DNA from: JANQKX01 sp039028695
GTDB lineage: Bacteria > Pseudomonadota > Alphaproteobacteria > Kiloniellales > Kiloniellaceae
Assembly (NCBI GenBank): GCA_039028695.1
Contig: JBCCHN010000023.1
Span: forward strand, 1 to 55,771
Direction: 5' to 3'
DNA: 55,771 bases
Made by a program: the position numbers and the translations under genes
Part shown: positions 14,223-23,333 of the stretch, piece after piece
How the letters are laid out: each line of letters begins with the position of its first letter
Position numbering within the stretch: the stretch's first letter is position 1
The notes under the pieces: generated by a model
What the model saw: only the letters and a program-made list of their open reading frames with translations
Told to the model about the DNA's origin: nothing
The model's database searches: none

Positions 14223-16558
14223 CCCAGCCGATCGAAAAAGTTGCCGTCATCGGCGCCGGGGTCATGGGGGCCAGCATTGCGGCCCACATGGCCAACGGAG
14301 GCGCGGAAGTTCTGCTCTTGGACATTGTGCCCGAGGGGGCCGAGGACCGGAATGTGGTTGCCGCGGGGGCCGTGGCCAAACTGCACAAGGCGGAACCAGC
14401 GGCCTTTATGCACAAGCGCTTCGCCAAACGGGTGAGCGTGGGCAACATCGAAGACGACCTGGACAAGCTGGGTGACTGCGACTGGGTTATCGAGGCGGTG
14501 ATAGAACGTCTGGATATTAAGCAAGACCTCTACCGCAAGATTGCGGCGACGCGTAAAGCCGGTTCGGTGGTTTCATCCAACACCTCGACCTTGCCGCTGG
14601 GCCAATTGGTCGAGGGATTGCCCGAGGACCTGCGTCGGGACTTTCTGATCACTCATTTTTTCAATCCACCCCGCTATATGCGCCTCTTGGAGATGGTGGC
14701 GGGCCCGGAGACGGACCCGGCAGCCTATGACCGGGTCAGGGAATTTGCCGACCGTCATCTAGGCAAGGGCGTTGTGGCCTGCAAGGACACACCAGGCTTC
14801 ATCGCCAATCGCATCGGCATTTACTGGCTGCAGTGCTGCGTGGTCGAGGCCATGAAACAAAAGCTGCCCATCGAGGAAGTCGATGCGGTTATCGGCCGGC
14901 CATTGGGCATTCCCCGCACGGGGGTCTTTGCCCTCTTGGATATGGTGGGCCTGGATTTGATGCCCCACGTGCTGGGCTCCATGGCGACTAGTTTGCCGGA
15001 GAGCGATGCCTTTCATGACATCTATCAAAAGCCGGAATTGATCGAGCGTTTGATTGCCGAGGGCTATACGGGCCGCAAAGGCAAGGGCGGTTTTTACCGC
15101 CTGAACCGCGAGGGCGGCCAAAGGGTCAAGGAGGCGCTGGATCTGGACAGCGGCAGCTATCGGGTTTCGGTCAAACCCAAACTTGCTTCCGTGGCCGCGG
15201 CGAAAAAGCAGGGTCCGCGCGCCCTCTTGGACCATGACGATCGCAGCGGCCGCTATGCCTGGTCGGTCATGTCCCGTACACTGTCTTACGCGGCTTCGCT
15301 TGTGCCGGAGATCTCAGATAACATCGCCTCGGTGGACGAGGCCATGCGTTTGGGCTTTAACTGGGACATGGGCCCCTTTGAGCTGCTCGATAAAGTGGGT
15401 CCGTCTTGGTTTGCGGAACGATTGCAGTCCGAGGGACGGGAGGTCCCGGCACTTATCTCTCAAGTGGGAGCGGGCGCTTTCTACAAGGTGACCGATGGCC
15501 GCCTTACGGTCATGGACCCGCAAGGTTCTTATCAAGAGGTCAAGCGGGCAGAGGGTGTCCTTTTGCTGAAGGACATCAAGCGCCGCGCCTCACCAGTCGC
15601 CAAAAACACATCGGCAAGTTTATGGGATATCGGGGACGGAGTCTTATGCTTGGAATTCCACAGCAAAATGAATTCCTTGAATTTCATGACCTTGTGGATG
15701 GTCAAAAAGGCCATCAAACTGATCGGTAGCCAAGAGAGGGGCTTTCGCGGGCTCGTGATTTATAACGAGGGCAGCAATTTTTCCGTGGGTGCCAACATCG
15801 GCCTGTTGCTGGTGGCGGCCAAGCTGCGGGCGTGGTTCGTCGCTGACTGGATGGTGCGGCTGGGGCAGAACACCTATCGGGACCTGAAACACGCGTCCTT
15901 CCCCGTGGTGGCGGCTCCTTCAGGCATGGCCCTTGGCGGCGGCTGCGAGATCTTGCTCCATGCCGATGGCATACAGGCTCATGGGGAAACCTACTGCGGG
16001 CTGGTCGAGGTCGGTGTGGGCGTAGTGCCGGCTTGGGGGGGCTGTAAGGAGCTGTTGGTGCGCTGGTCGGAAAATAAGAAGCGGCCTGGCGGCCCGATGC
16101 CGCCGGTCATCAAGGCCTTTGAGACCATCTCCATGGCCCAGGTGGCCAAATCCGCTCATGAGGCCCATGACTACCTCTTCCTGCGGCCCGGCGACGGCGT
16201 AACGATGAACCGGGACCGCTTACTGGCCGATGCCAAGGCGAAAGTCTTGGCCATGGTCGAAGACTATCAAGCTCCAGAGGAAAGGGCCGTGCGTCTGCCC
16301 GGCAAGTCCGCCTTGGCCGCCATGGTCATGGCCGTGGACGGCTTTCGCAAAAGCGGCAAGGCCCTGCTGCATGACAGCGTGGTGAGCAAGGCCCTGGCGC
16401 GCGTGCTCAGCGGGGGTGATACGGATATCACCCAAGAGGTGAGCGAGGGGGATCTTCTCAAGCTGGAGCGCCGTGTCTTTATGGACCTGGCTCGCCATCC
16501 CGATTCCATTGCTCGGGTGGCGCATATGTTGAAAACCGGCAAACCCCTTAGGAACTAA
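14219..16558 (+). CDS. fadB: 3-hydroxyacyl-CoA dehydrogenase / enoyl-CoA hydratase bifunctional protein
   Basis: The 779-residue protein begins with the NAD-binding domain (GAGVMG, residues 12-17), then the HCDH motif HFFNPPRYMRLLEMV, two C-terminal dehydrogenase domains (about residues 190-440) and, last, an enoyl-CoA hydratase domain (about 475-680) with both catalytic glutamates in GGGCEI and GLVEVGVGVVPAWGG. This order, dehydrogenase first, is the reverse of E. coli FadB and is common in alphaproteobacteria. It carries out hydration and oxidation of enoyl-CoA. No ATG precedes the conserved start; TTG 14219, overlapping the thiolase stop as TTGA, gives MTQPIEKVAVIGAG and is the best start. 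Confidence 0.9.
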   Translation: MTQPIEKVAVIGAGVMGASIAAHMANGGAEVLLLDIVPEGAEDRNVVAAGAVAKLHKAEPAAFMHKRFAKRVSVGNIEDDLDKLGDCDWVIEAVIERLDIKQDLYRKIAATRKAGSVVSSNTSTLPLGQLVEGLPEDLRRDFLITHFFNPPRYMRLLEMVAGPETDPAAYDRVREFADRHLGKGVVACKDTPGFIANRIGIYWLQCCVVEAMKQKLPIEEVDAVIGRPLGIPRTGVFALLDMVGLDLMPHVLGSMATSLPESDAFHDIYQKPELIERLIAEGYTGRKGKGGFYRLNREGGQRVKEALDLDSGSYRVSVKPKLASVAAAKKQGPRALLDHDDRSGRYAWSVMSRTLSYAASLVPEISDNIASVDEAMRLGFNWDMGPFELLDKVGPSWFAERLQSEGREVPALISQVGAGAFYKVTDGRLTVMDPQGSYQEVKRAEGVLLLKDIKRRASPVAKNTSASLWDIGDGVLCLEFHSKMNSLNFMTLWMVKKAIKLIGSQERGFRGLVIYNEGSNFSVGANIGLLLVAAKLRAWFVADWMVRLGQNTYRDLKHASFPVVAAPSGMALGGGCEILLHADGIQAHGETYCGLVEVGVGVVPAWGGCKELLVRWSENKKRPGGPMPPVIKAFETISMAQVAKSAHEAHDYLFLRPGDGVTMNRDRLLADAKAKVLAMVEDYQAPEERAVRLPGKSALAAMVMAVDGFRKSGKALLHDSVVSKALARVLSGGDTDITQEVSEGDLLKLERRVFMDLARHPDSIARVAHMLKTGKPLRN

Positions 16559-16569
16559 CGCGGAGCTGC

Positions 16570-18993
16570 ATGATGCCGACAGCGCTTATTCTTCTTGGCT
16601 TTGTTGTCCTGATCGCCCTGCTTTACGGTGGGCGCGGTTATATGGCTTGGGTCGGCGCGGTTATTTGCTGGCTGACCGCTTGGGCCGTCGGCGGCATCGC
16701 ATCCCCAGTGCTTTTCGCATTGGTTGCGGTTGTCATGGCGGCCCTGGCCGCTGTTTTTGGGGTGGAATCTTGGCGTCAAAAATATGTCTCTCAACGGATC
16801 ATACGCTCCGTGCAAAAACAATTGCCGCAGATCGGCGAGACCGAGCGCATTGCCCTGGAGGCAGGCACGGTTTGGTGGGACGGTGATCTCTTTTCCGGTC
16901 GCCCGGATTGGCAGAAGCTGTTGGGCTTTAAGTCCCGCTTGTTGTCGGATAAGGAGCGGGCCTTTCTAGACGGCCCTGTCGAAGAACTGTGCCGCATGGT
17001 AGACGACTGGCAGATCGCCCAAGATCGTGATTTACCTCCTGAGATCTGGGACTTTCTAAAAAAGCACAAGTTCTTTGGCATGATCATTCCGGAAAGCCAC
17101 GGCGGCTTGGGTTTTTCGGCGATTGCCCATTCCGCCGTGGTGGCCAAGGTCTCCAGCCGCAGCGTGCCGACGGCCTGTACCTTGATGGTGCCCAATTCCT
17201 TGGGGCCGGCGGAGCTATTGTTGCATTATGGAACAGAGGATCAGCGCCAGTACTTCTTGCCCCGGCTGGCGGTAGGAGAGGAAATCCCCTGTTTTGCCTT
17301 GACCGGACCGGAGGCGGGCAGCGATGCCGCTTCCACGGAAAGCACGGGTGTGATTTGCCGAGGTGAATTCCAAGGTCAGGAAGTACTGGGCATTCGCCTT
17401 AACTGGCGCAAGCGCTATATCACCCTGGCGCCGGTAGCGACGGTGATCGGCCTGGCTTTTCGTCTTTACGATCCGGATGCGCTGCTGGGGGATGAAGAAG
17501 ATCTGGGCATTACCTGCGCGCTCATCCCCGCCGGCTTGAGCGGTATCGACATTGGCCGACGTCACGATCCCATGGGTGTGCCTTTTGCCAATGGTCCCAT
17601 CGTCGGCATCGATGTTTTTGTACCCATGGATTTTGTCATTGGTGGTGCTGACGGCGTGGGCGAGGGCTGGAAGATGCTGATGGAGTCTTTGGCGGTGGGA
17701 CGCTCGATCTCTTTGCCGGCCCTGTCGGTGGGGGCGGCCCAATTGGCCACCCGGGTTACCGGGGCCTACGGTGCGGTGCGGGAGCAGTTTGGACGCCCCA
17801 TCGGCGACTTCGAAGGCATCGAGGAGCCCTTGGCCCGCATTGCAGGTCTAACTTATCTCATGAATGCCTCTCGAGTCTTGACCTGCGCGGCGGTGGATGC
17901 GGGCGAAAAGCCCTCGGTTTTGTCGGCCGTCGTCAAGGCCTATCTCACCGGCAGCATGCGCGGTATCGTCAATGATGCCATGGACATCCGCGCCGGGGCG
18001 GCGATCTGTCGGGGCCGAAACAATGTGCTCGGCCGTGGCTTCGTGGCGGTACCCATTGGAATCACCGTGGAGGGTTCAAACATCTTGACCCGTTCCATGA
18101 TTGTCTTCGGGCAGGGCGCCATTCGGTGTCACCCCTATCTGCAGGCCGAGATGACCGCGGTGAAAGATGACGATGTACCGGCTTTCGATCAGGCCATTTT
18201 TGGCCATCTGAGCTTTCTCTGCCAGAATATGGCTCGGTCCTTCGTACTGGCGCTGTCCTCCGGACGGGTTGCCGGTGTGCCCGGCGCGGGACACATTGGA
18301 CGGCAGCAACAGCACTTCACTCGACTTTCCGCAGCCTTTGCCTTGGTGGCCGATGCGACCACCGTGCTGCTAGGCGGCGCGCTTAAGCGCAAGGAGAAGC
18401 TCTCTGGACGTCTGTCGGATGCCTTAGCGTGGCTTTATATGGGCTCGGCGACGATCAAGCGCTATCACGATGCGGGACAGCCGGCCGAAGATCGCCAGGT
18501 TATGACCTGGGCCTGTGAGCATGCTCTCTATCAGGTTCAAGAGGCCCTATTGGGGGTCTTGCGTAACTATCCCAACCGCTTGGTGGCCATGGGACTGTAT
18601 GCGGCGATTTTTCCCTTGGGTCCCCGGTTTAAGCCGCCCTCCGACAGATTGGGAGGCCAGGTCGCCCGCGATCTTTTGGGTAAAAGCAAACTGCGGGATC
18701 GTCTTACGGCAGATATCTACGTGCCGGAGGATGAGGATTTTGGCCTGGCCCGCTTGGAGGGAGCCCTGGACGTTATTTCCCAAGCCAAGCCCGTTGCCCA
18801 AAAGTTAAAAGATGCCAAGCGCAGCGGTAAGCTGAATGGTGCCTTGGCCGGACAGCAGGCCGATGTGGCCTTTTCCATGGGTCTGATCAGGCCCGACGAG
18901 CACGAACGCATCACGGCGGCCAACCGTGCGCGGGACGAGGCTATTCAGGTAGACGCTTACGAGCCCGAAACCTATCACCAGCTCAGGGGGTAA
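16570..18993 (+). CDS. fadE: FadE-type acyl-CoA dehydrogenase
   Basis: The 807-residue length, two N-terminal membrane helices (about residues 5-60) and the long C-terminal extension (DUF1974 region, about 500-790) mark the FadE subfamily. The flavoprotein core shows PESHGGLGF, LTGPEAGSDAAS and the helix with YGAVREQFGRPIG. It catalyses the first oxidation of acyl-CoA, passing electrons to ETF, and is likely attached to the inner face of the membrane. It starts 11 bases after the fadB-like gene with GGAG upstream, and is followed nine bases later by an AidB-like dehydrogenase. All three beta-oxidation steps are thus encoded in one run. Confidence 0.92.
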   Translation: MMPTALILLGFVVLIALLYGGRGYMAWVGAVICWLTAWAVGGIASPVLFALVAVVMAALAAVFGVESWRQKYVSQRIIRSVQKQLPQIGETERIALEAGTVWWDGDLFSGRPDWQKLLGFKSRLLSDKERAFLDGPVEELCRMVDDWQIAQDRDLPPEIWDFLKKHKFFGMIIPESHGGLGFSAIAHSAVVAKVSSRSVPTACTLMVPNSLGPAELLLHYGTEDQRQYFLPRLAVGEEIPCFALTGPEAGSDAASTESTGVICRGEFQGQEVLGIRLNWRKRYITLAPVATVIGLAFRLYDPDALLGDEEDLGITCALIPAGLSGIDIGRRHDPMGVPFANGPIVGIDVFVPMDFVIGGADGVGEGWKMLMESLAVGRSISLPALSVGAAQLATRVTGAYGAVREQFGRPIGDFEGIEEPLARIAGLTYLMNASRVLTCAAVDAGEKPSVLSAVVKAYLTGSMRGIVNDAMDIRAGAAICRGRNNVLGRGFVAVPIGITVEGSNILTRSMIVFGQGAIRCHPYLQAEMTAVKDDDVPAFDQAIFGHLSFLCQNMARSFVLALSSGRVAGVPGAGHIGRQQQHFTRLSAAFALVADATTVLLGGALKRKEKLSGRLSDALAWLYMGSATIKRYHDAGQPAEDRQVMTWACEHALYQVQEALLGVLRNYPNRLVAMGLYAAIFPLGPRFKPPSDRLGGQVARDLLGKSKLRDRLTADIYVPEDEDFGLARLEGALDVISQAKPVAQKLKDAKRSGKLNGALAGQQADVAFSMGLIRPDEHERITAANRARDEAIQVDAYEPETYHQLRG

Positions 18994-19002
18994 GGCACCG
19001 TC

Positions 19003-20676
19003 ATGGCGCCCCGTTCACCTTGTGCCGTTTTACCAACGCACCGCGTGGACAACCAACCTCCCGTGCTGGAGGATGTTAATTTCTTTGACAGCGATCCCAT
19101 CCTTACGGCGGTCCTCAAACGGGAGGGCGCGACCTGGGCCATGCGCAAGGCGCAGGCTATGGGCGCCTTTGCGGGAAGTGCCCAAACGATTGAGTGGGCG
19201 CAGATGGCCAATCGCTTTGGCCCGGAACTGAATAGCTTTGATTGCCATGGCCAGCGCATTGATGAGGTGCGTTTTCATCCGGCCTATCACGAGCTTATGA
19301 AGGCAGGTATTGCCTATGAGGTTCATTCAATCGCTTGGACCGGAGATCGGCCGGGTGGTCATTTGACCCACAGCGCCTTGGAATTTTTGCTTTGTCAGGG
19401 CGAAGCCGGTGTTTGCTGCCCGATCACCATGACCTATGCGGCTATTCCCGCATTACGCCAGCAGCCTGAGGTCGCGGCGGCTTGGGAAGACGCCTGCCTT
19501 TCGACGCATTATGATCCCCGCTGTCTTCCCGTCACCGAAAAGAGCGGGGCCACCATCGGCATGGCCATGACGGAAAAACAGGGAGGCTCGGACGTACGGG
19601 CCACTCAGACCACGGCACGGCCCATGGGTCGGGGTGGATCCGGTGAAGACTATCTTCTGACCGGCCACAAGTGGTTTTGCTCGGCGCCCATGTCGGATGC
19701 GTTTTTGACCCTAGCCCAGACCGAAAAGGGTTTGTCTTGTTTTCTGTTGCCCCGCTGGCGGCCGGACGGAACGCGAAATCCCTTTTACTTGCAGCGTCTG
19801 AAGGACAAGCTTGGCAACCGGTCCAATGCCTCCAGCGAAGTGGAGTTTTTGGACAGCTGGGCACAGATGGTGGGCGAAGAAGGGCGCGGAATCGCGACCA
19901 TCATGACCATGGTCCAGCACACTCGCTTGGACACGGCCTCGGCATCGGCCGGTTTGATGCGCCAGGCGGTGGTTCAGGCAGTTCATCACTGTGAGCATCG
20001 GAAAGCCTTTGGAAAGCGGCTGGTTGAACAACCCTTGATGACCAATCTTTTGGCGGATCTGGCGTTAGAATCGGCGGCAGCCACGGTCTTGGTAATGCGG
20101 GTGGCGGGAGCTTTCGACCGGGCGGCGGGCGATCGGGGGGAAAGGGCCTTCGCGCGCCTGGCGGTGGCGCTAGCCAAATTTTGGGTGGCTAAGCGCTTGC
20201 CCCATCTGACCTACGAGTCTTTGGAGTGCTTGGGCGGCAGCGGTTACGTGGAAGAGAACATGATGCCCCGCCTTTATCGGGAGGCGCCGCTCAATTCCAT
20301 CTGGGAAGGCTCGGGCAATGTGATTTGCCTGGATATTCTTCGAGTCTTGGAGAAAGAGCCCGGGGCGATGGAGGCCTATTGGGCGGAAGTGGCGCCAGCC
20401 AAGGGGGGTGACCGACGATTCGATGAGGCGCTGCAAGACCTGCAGCAGGAATTGGGACGCAAAGAGGAGCCGCAGGCCCGAGCCCGTGTTTTGGCGGAGC
20501 GGATGGCCTTGTTGCTGCAGGCTGCGTTGCTGTTACGCCATCATCCAGGACCCTTGGCCGATGCCTTTTGTGCGGGACGCTTGGCGGGCGTGGGGACCGG
20601 GACCTATGGTACCTTGCCACCAGATACGGACTTTGAGTTCGTCCTCCAAACCGCAAGGGTGACGACGGGGGGCTGA
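19003..20676 (+). CDS. aidB: AidB-like acyl-CoA dehydrogenase
   Basis: The 557-residue flavoprotein resembles AidB: an early extension (THRVDNQPPVLEDVNFF), the FAD/substrate-binding loop MAMTEKQGGSDVRATQT, HKWFCSAP, RLKDKLGNRSNASSEVEF, the helix HHCEHRKAFGKRL and the C-terminal ECLGGSGYVEENMMPRLYREAPLNSIWEGSGN. E. coli AidB binds DNA and has weak isovaleryl-CoA dehydrogenase activity in the adaptive response to alkylation. Here it sits nine bases after fadE, so a metabolic acyl-CoA dehydrogenase role, perhaps on branched chains, is as likely as a repair role. ATG 19003 is the only good start before the conserved region. Confidence 0.85.
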   Translation: MAPRSPCAVLPTHRVDNQPPVLEDVNFFDSDPILTAVLKREGATWAMRKAQAMGAFAGSAQTIEWAQMANRFGPELNSFDCHGQRIDEVRFHPAYHELMKAGIAYEVHSIAWTGDRPGGHLTHSALEFLLCQGEAGVCCPITMTYAAIPALRQQPEVAAAWEDACLSTHYDPRCLPVTEKSGATIGMAMTEKQGGSDVRATQTTARPMGRGGSGEDYLLTGHKWFCSAPMSDAFLTLAQTEKGLSCFLLPRWRPDGTRNPFYLQRLKDKLGNRSNASSEVEFLDSWAQMVGEEGRGIATIMTMVQHTRLDTASASAGLMRQAVVQAVHHCEHRKAFGKRLVEQPLMTNLLADLALESAAATVLVMRVAGAFDRAAGDRGERAFARLAVALAKFWVAKRLPHLTYESLECLGGSGYVEENMMPRLYREAPLNSIWEGSGNVICLDILRVLEKEPGAMEAYWAEVAPAKGGDRRFDEALQDLQQELGRKEEPQARARVLAERMALLLQAALLLRHHPGPLADAFCAGRLAGVGTGTYGTLPPDTDFEFVLQTARVTTGG

Positions 20677-20727
20677 TCCGATAATCTATGGATCGTCACT
20701 GGCTGCCGTTCCGGATTATTTAGACCC

Positions 20728-22320
20728 ATGTTATCCACTCCCCGTGCCCGCCGGGGCATGATCACCTCGCCCCATCACTTGGCCTCGGAAGCCGGCTTGG
20801 CCGTGCTGCGTGACGGGGGTAATGCCATTGAGGCCATGGTCGCGGCCGCGTCGACGATTGCCGTGGTCTATCCCCATATGAACAGCATCGGCGGCGACGG
20901 CTTCTGGCTGATCAGCCAGGCGGATGGTCTGGTGACCGCCATCGAGTCCTGTGGTGGGGCGGGGCAGAGGGCCACGATCGACTATTTCCTAGAACGGGGC
21001 TGCGAGGCCATGCCGGCGCGAGGGCCGCTGGCGGCCAACACGGTGGCCGGGGCGGTTGGCGGTTGGGCGACCGCGCTCAAGCTTAGCCAAGACTTGGGCG
21101 GCAGGCTGCCCCTCGGGCGCTTGCTGGAGGAGGCTGTTCACCATGCCAGGCATGGGTTTGCCGTTAGCCATAGCCAGAAAATTACCACCGATGATAAGAG
21201 TGATGAACTGGAAGCCGTAGCGGGATTTGCCGAGACTTTTTTGCAAGATGGATCGTCACCAGCAGAAGGAACGGCGCTGCGCCAAGACCGATTGGCCCTA
21301 TCATTGGCCCGTTTGGCCGAAGCGGGGTTGGACGACTTTTATCGGGGCGATTTGGCGCGCTCCATTGCGGCAGATTTGGAGCGAGTTGGCAGTCCGGTGA
21401 CGCTGTCCGACTTGGAAGCCTTCAAGACGCGGCAGGTCACGCCGCTGACGACTTGGCTCACCTGCGCGCAGCTCTATGGAATGCCGCCGCCGACGCAAGG
21501 GGTGGCCGGCCTTGCCATTCTGGGGATGTTCGACCAGCTGACGGTGCCAGAGGCGGAGGGCTTCGATTTTGTGCATGGCCTGGTGGAGGCGACCAAGCTT
21601 GCCTACCGGGACCGCAACGACCATGTGACCGATCCGGACTTTATGCAGTGGGATCCGCAAGACGCGTTGTCGCAAGAGCGATTGGCCGCTGCTGCGCGCA
21701 AAATCGATCCCAGCCGCGCCCAGCCTTGGTCGGATCCGGCGGTGGCGGGGGATACGGTCTGGCTCGGTGCCATCGATGGGGACGGTTTGGCGGTAAGTTA
21801 CATCCAAAGCATCTACTGGGAGTACGGCTCGGGGCTGGTGCTGCCGGAAAGTGGGATACTGTGGCAGAACCGGGGCAGCAGCTTTCAGCTCGGCGAGGAC
21901 GACCTGCATCGTATTCAGCCGGGCCGGCGACCTTTTCACACCCTGATCCCCGGTTTGGCCCATTTCAAGGATGGGCGACGACTGGTCTTCGGCTGCATGG
22001 GCGGCGAGGGGCAACCTCAGATCAAGTCGGCGGTCTTTGCCCGCTATGGCCTGTTCGGCCAAGCCCCGCAACAAGCGGTGACCGCACCCCGTTGGCTTTT
22101 GGGCAAGGCCTGGGGCGAAGACACCACGACCTTAAAAATGGAAGACCGCTTCGACCCGGCGGTCATCGAGCAGTTGCGCCGCGCGGGACATGTGGTGGAG
22201 TTGGTGGCGCCCTTTGACGAATTGGTGGCCGGACATGCCGGGGCCGTGGCTCGCCATGCCGATGGTCTGTTAGAGGGCGCGGCGGACCCGCGCAGCGACG
22301 GCAGCGTGGGATGCTTTTAA
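20728..22320 (+). CDS. ggt: Gamma-glutamyltransferase family protein
   Basis: The 530-residue protein has the Ntn-hydrolase GGT layout: SPHHLASEAGLAVLRDGGNAIEA at the start, then SIGGDGFWL, GAVGGWATAL and, before the small subunit, GDTVWLGAIDGDGLAVSYI, where the threonine after Asp is the expected autocleavage nucleophile. GCMGGEGQPQ and a C-terminal catalytic-loop region follow. It hydrolyses or transfers gamma-glutamyl groups. I see no cleavable signal peptide, so it may be cytoplasmic, unlike periplasmic E. coli GGT. It is followed 13 bases later by a ketopantoate-reductase-like gene. Given the glutamyl-ligase-like gene at 1992, a gamma-glutamyl intermediate elsewhere in the genome is conceivable. 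Confidence 0.85.
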   Translation: MLSTPRARRGMITSPHHLASEAGLAVLRDGGNAIEAMVAAASTIAVVYPHMNSIGGDGFWLISQADGLVTAIESCGGAGQRATIDYFLERGCEAMPARGPLAANTVAGAVGGWATALKLSQDLGGRLPLGRLLEEAVHHARHGFAVSHSQKITTDDKSDELEAVAGFAETFLQDGSSPAEGTALRQDRLALSLARLAEAGLDDFYRGDLARSIAADLERVGSPVTLSDLEAFKTRQVTPLTTWLTCAQLYGMPPPTQGVAGLAILGMFDQLTVPEAEGFDFVHGLVEATKLAYRDRNDHVTDPDFMQWDPQDALSQERLAAAARKIDPSRAQPWSDPAVAGDTVWLGAIDGDGLAVSYIQSIYWEYGSGLVLPESGILWQNRGSSFQLGEDDLHRIQPGRRPFHTLIPGLAHFKDGRRLVFGCMGGEGQPQIKSAVFARYGLFGQAPQQAVTAPRWLLGKAWGEDTTTLKMEDRFDPAVIEQLRRAGHVVELVAPFDELVAGHAGAVARHADGLLEGAADPRSDGSVGCF

Positions 22321-22333
22321 GGGGAAGGGCAGC

Positions 22334-23305
22334 ATGAGGATATGCATATTCGGGGCCGGAGCCATGGGCGGATATATGGGGGCCATGTTGGCGCGGGCCG
22401 GCTGCGATCTCTCCTTGGTGGCTCGGGGTGCTCACCTCCACGCCATGAAAGCGAATGGACTGACCCTTCATGTGGAGGGGGAGAGCTTTACCACCCATCC
22501 CCGCTGCAGTGAACGGCCCGAGGAATTGGGCGTCCAAGATGCGGTCTTGATCACGCTCAAAATGCATTCCCTCGACGGGGCGTTGGATCAGTTGCGCCCT
22601 CTCTTGGGGCCGGAAACGGTCGTGGTGACGGCTCAGAACGGCTTTCCCTGGTGGTATTTTTACGGCCAGCCCGGGCCCTTGGAGAACCGGCATTTGGATA
22701 GGGTCGATCCAGGTGGGCGCCTGTGGCGGGCCATTGGGCCGGAGCGGGTCCTGGGCTCGGTCTTGTGGCAGGCGGCGGAGCTCACCGCCCCGGGTGTCGT
22801 CACCCATGGCTTTGGCCACCGCATGACCATCGGTGAGCCAAGCGGCGAGATATCCCAGCGGGCCAAAGCAGTTAGCGCGACATTGGAGGCAGCGGGCATC
22901 GAGGCGCCGGTGCTTGAGGATATTCGGACCGATATTTGGATGAAACTGTGGGGGAACCTCTGCTTCAACCCATTGTCGGTTTTAACCCGGCAGTGCCTGG
23001 GATCCTTGGCGCGGGAGTCGGAGAGTCAAAGGGTCGCGCGGCTGATGATGGCGGAATCCCAAGAAGTGGCCGAGGCGCTGGGCATTAGGTTCCCCATCAC
23101 CGTGGACCAGCGCATCGCCAGGGCAAGTGAGTTGATAGGCCATCCCACGTCTATGCTTCAGGACCTGCAAGCGGACCGGCCTTTGGAGTTGGATGGGCTC
23201 TTGGGCGCGGTCATCGAGCTGGGCCGCCTGTGCGGGGTAACCACACCGACCCTGGAGGTCGTCTACGACCTCACCCAAGCGCGCGCCAAGCACGCGCGTT
23301 TTTGA
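22334..23305 (+). CDS. 2-dehydropantoate 2-reductase family protein (PanE/ApbA-like)
   Basis: The 323-residue protein has the PanE fold: an N-terminal NADP-binding GAGAMGGYMGAMLARAG, the conserved LKMHSLDGALDQL region with its lysine, TAQNGFPWWYF, and the C-terminal domain motif DIWMKLWGNLCFNPLSVLT, holding the catalytic lysine and asparagine. The insertion at residues about 110-135 (WYFYGQPGPLENRHLD) is seen in the paralogues used in catabolism, not in the canonical pantothenate enzyme, so I leave the gene symbol blank. AAGGGGAAGG precedes ATG 22334. It converges on the CoA-transferase gene, with 28 bases between the stops. Confidence 0.85.
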   Translation: MRICIFGAGAMGGYMGAMLARAGCDLSLVARGAHLHAMKANGLTLHVEGESFTTHPRCSERPEELGVQDAVLITLKMHSLDGALDQLRPLLGPETVVVTAQNGFPWWYFYGQPGPLENRHLDRVDPGGRLWRAIGPERVLGSVLWQAAELTAPGVVTHGFGHRMTIGEPSGEISQRAKAVSATLEAAGIEAPVLEDIRTDIWMKLWGNLCFNPLSVLTRQCLGSLARESESQRVARLMMAESQEVAEALGIRFPITVDQRIARASELIGHPTSMLQDLQADRPLELDGLLGAVIELGRLCGVTTPTLEVVYDLTQARAKHARF

Positions 23306-23317
23306 TCGAACAGGGTG

Positions 23318-23331
23318 TCGTCAATTGACGA
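23318..23331. repeat. Perfect palindrome between convergent genes
   Basis: TCGTCAATTGACGA is a 14-base perfect palindrome in the 28-base gap between the stop codons of the PanE-like gene and the CoA-transferase gene. It may help stop transcription from both sides, but no T-run is present. Confidence 0.4.
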
Positions 23332-23333
23332 GT

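Noticed and set aside
23318..23331. Palindrome TCGTCAATTGACGA as a recombination or transposon end
   Set aside because: Only one copy, no duplicated target and no mobile gene nearby; simpler as a convergent-end hairpin.
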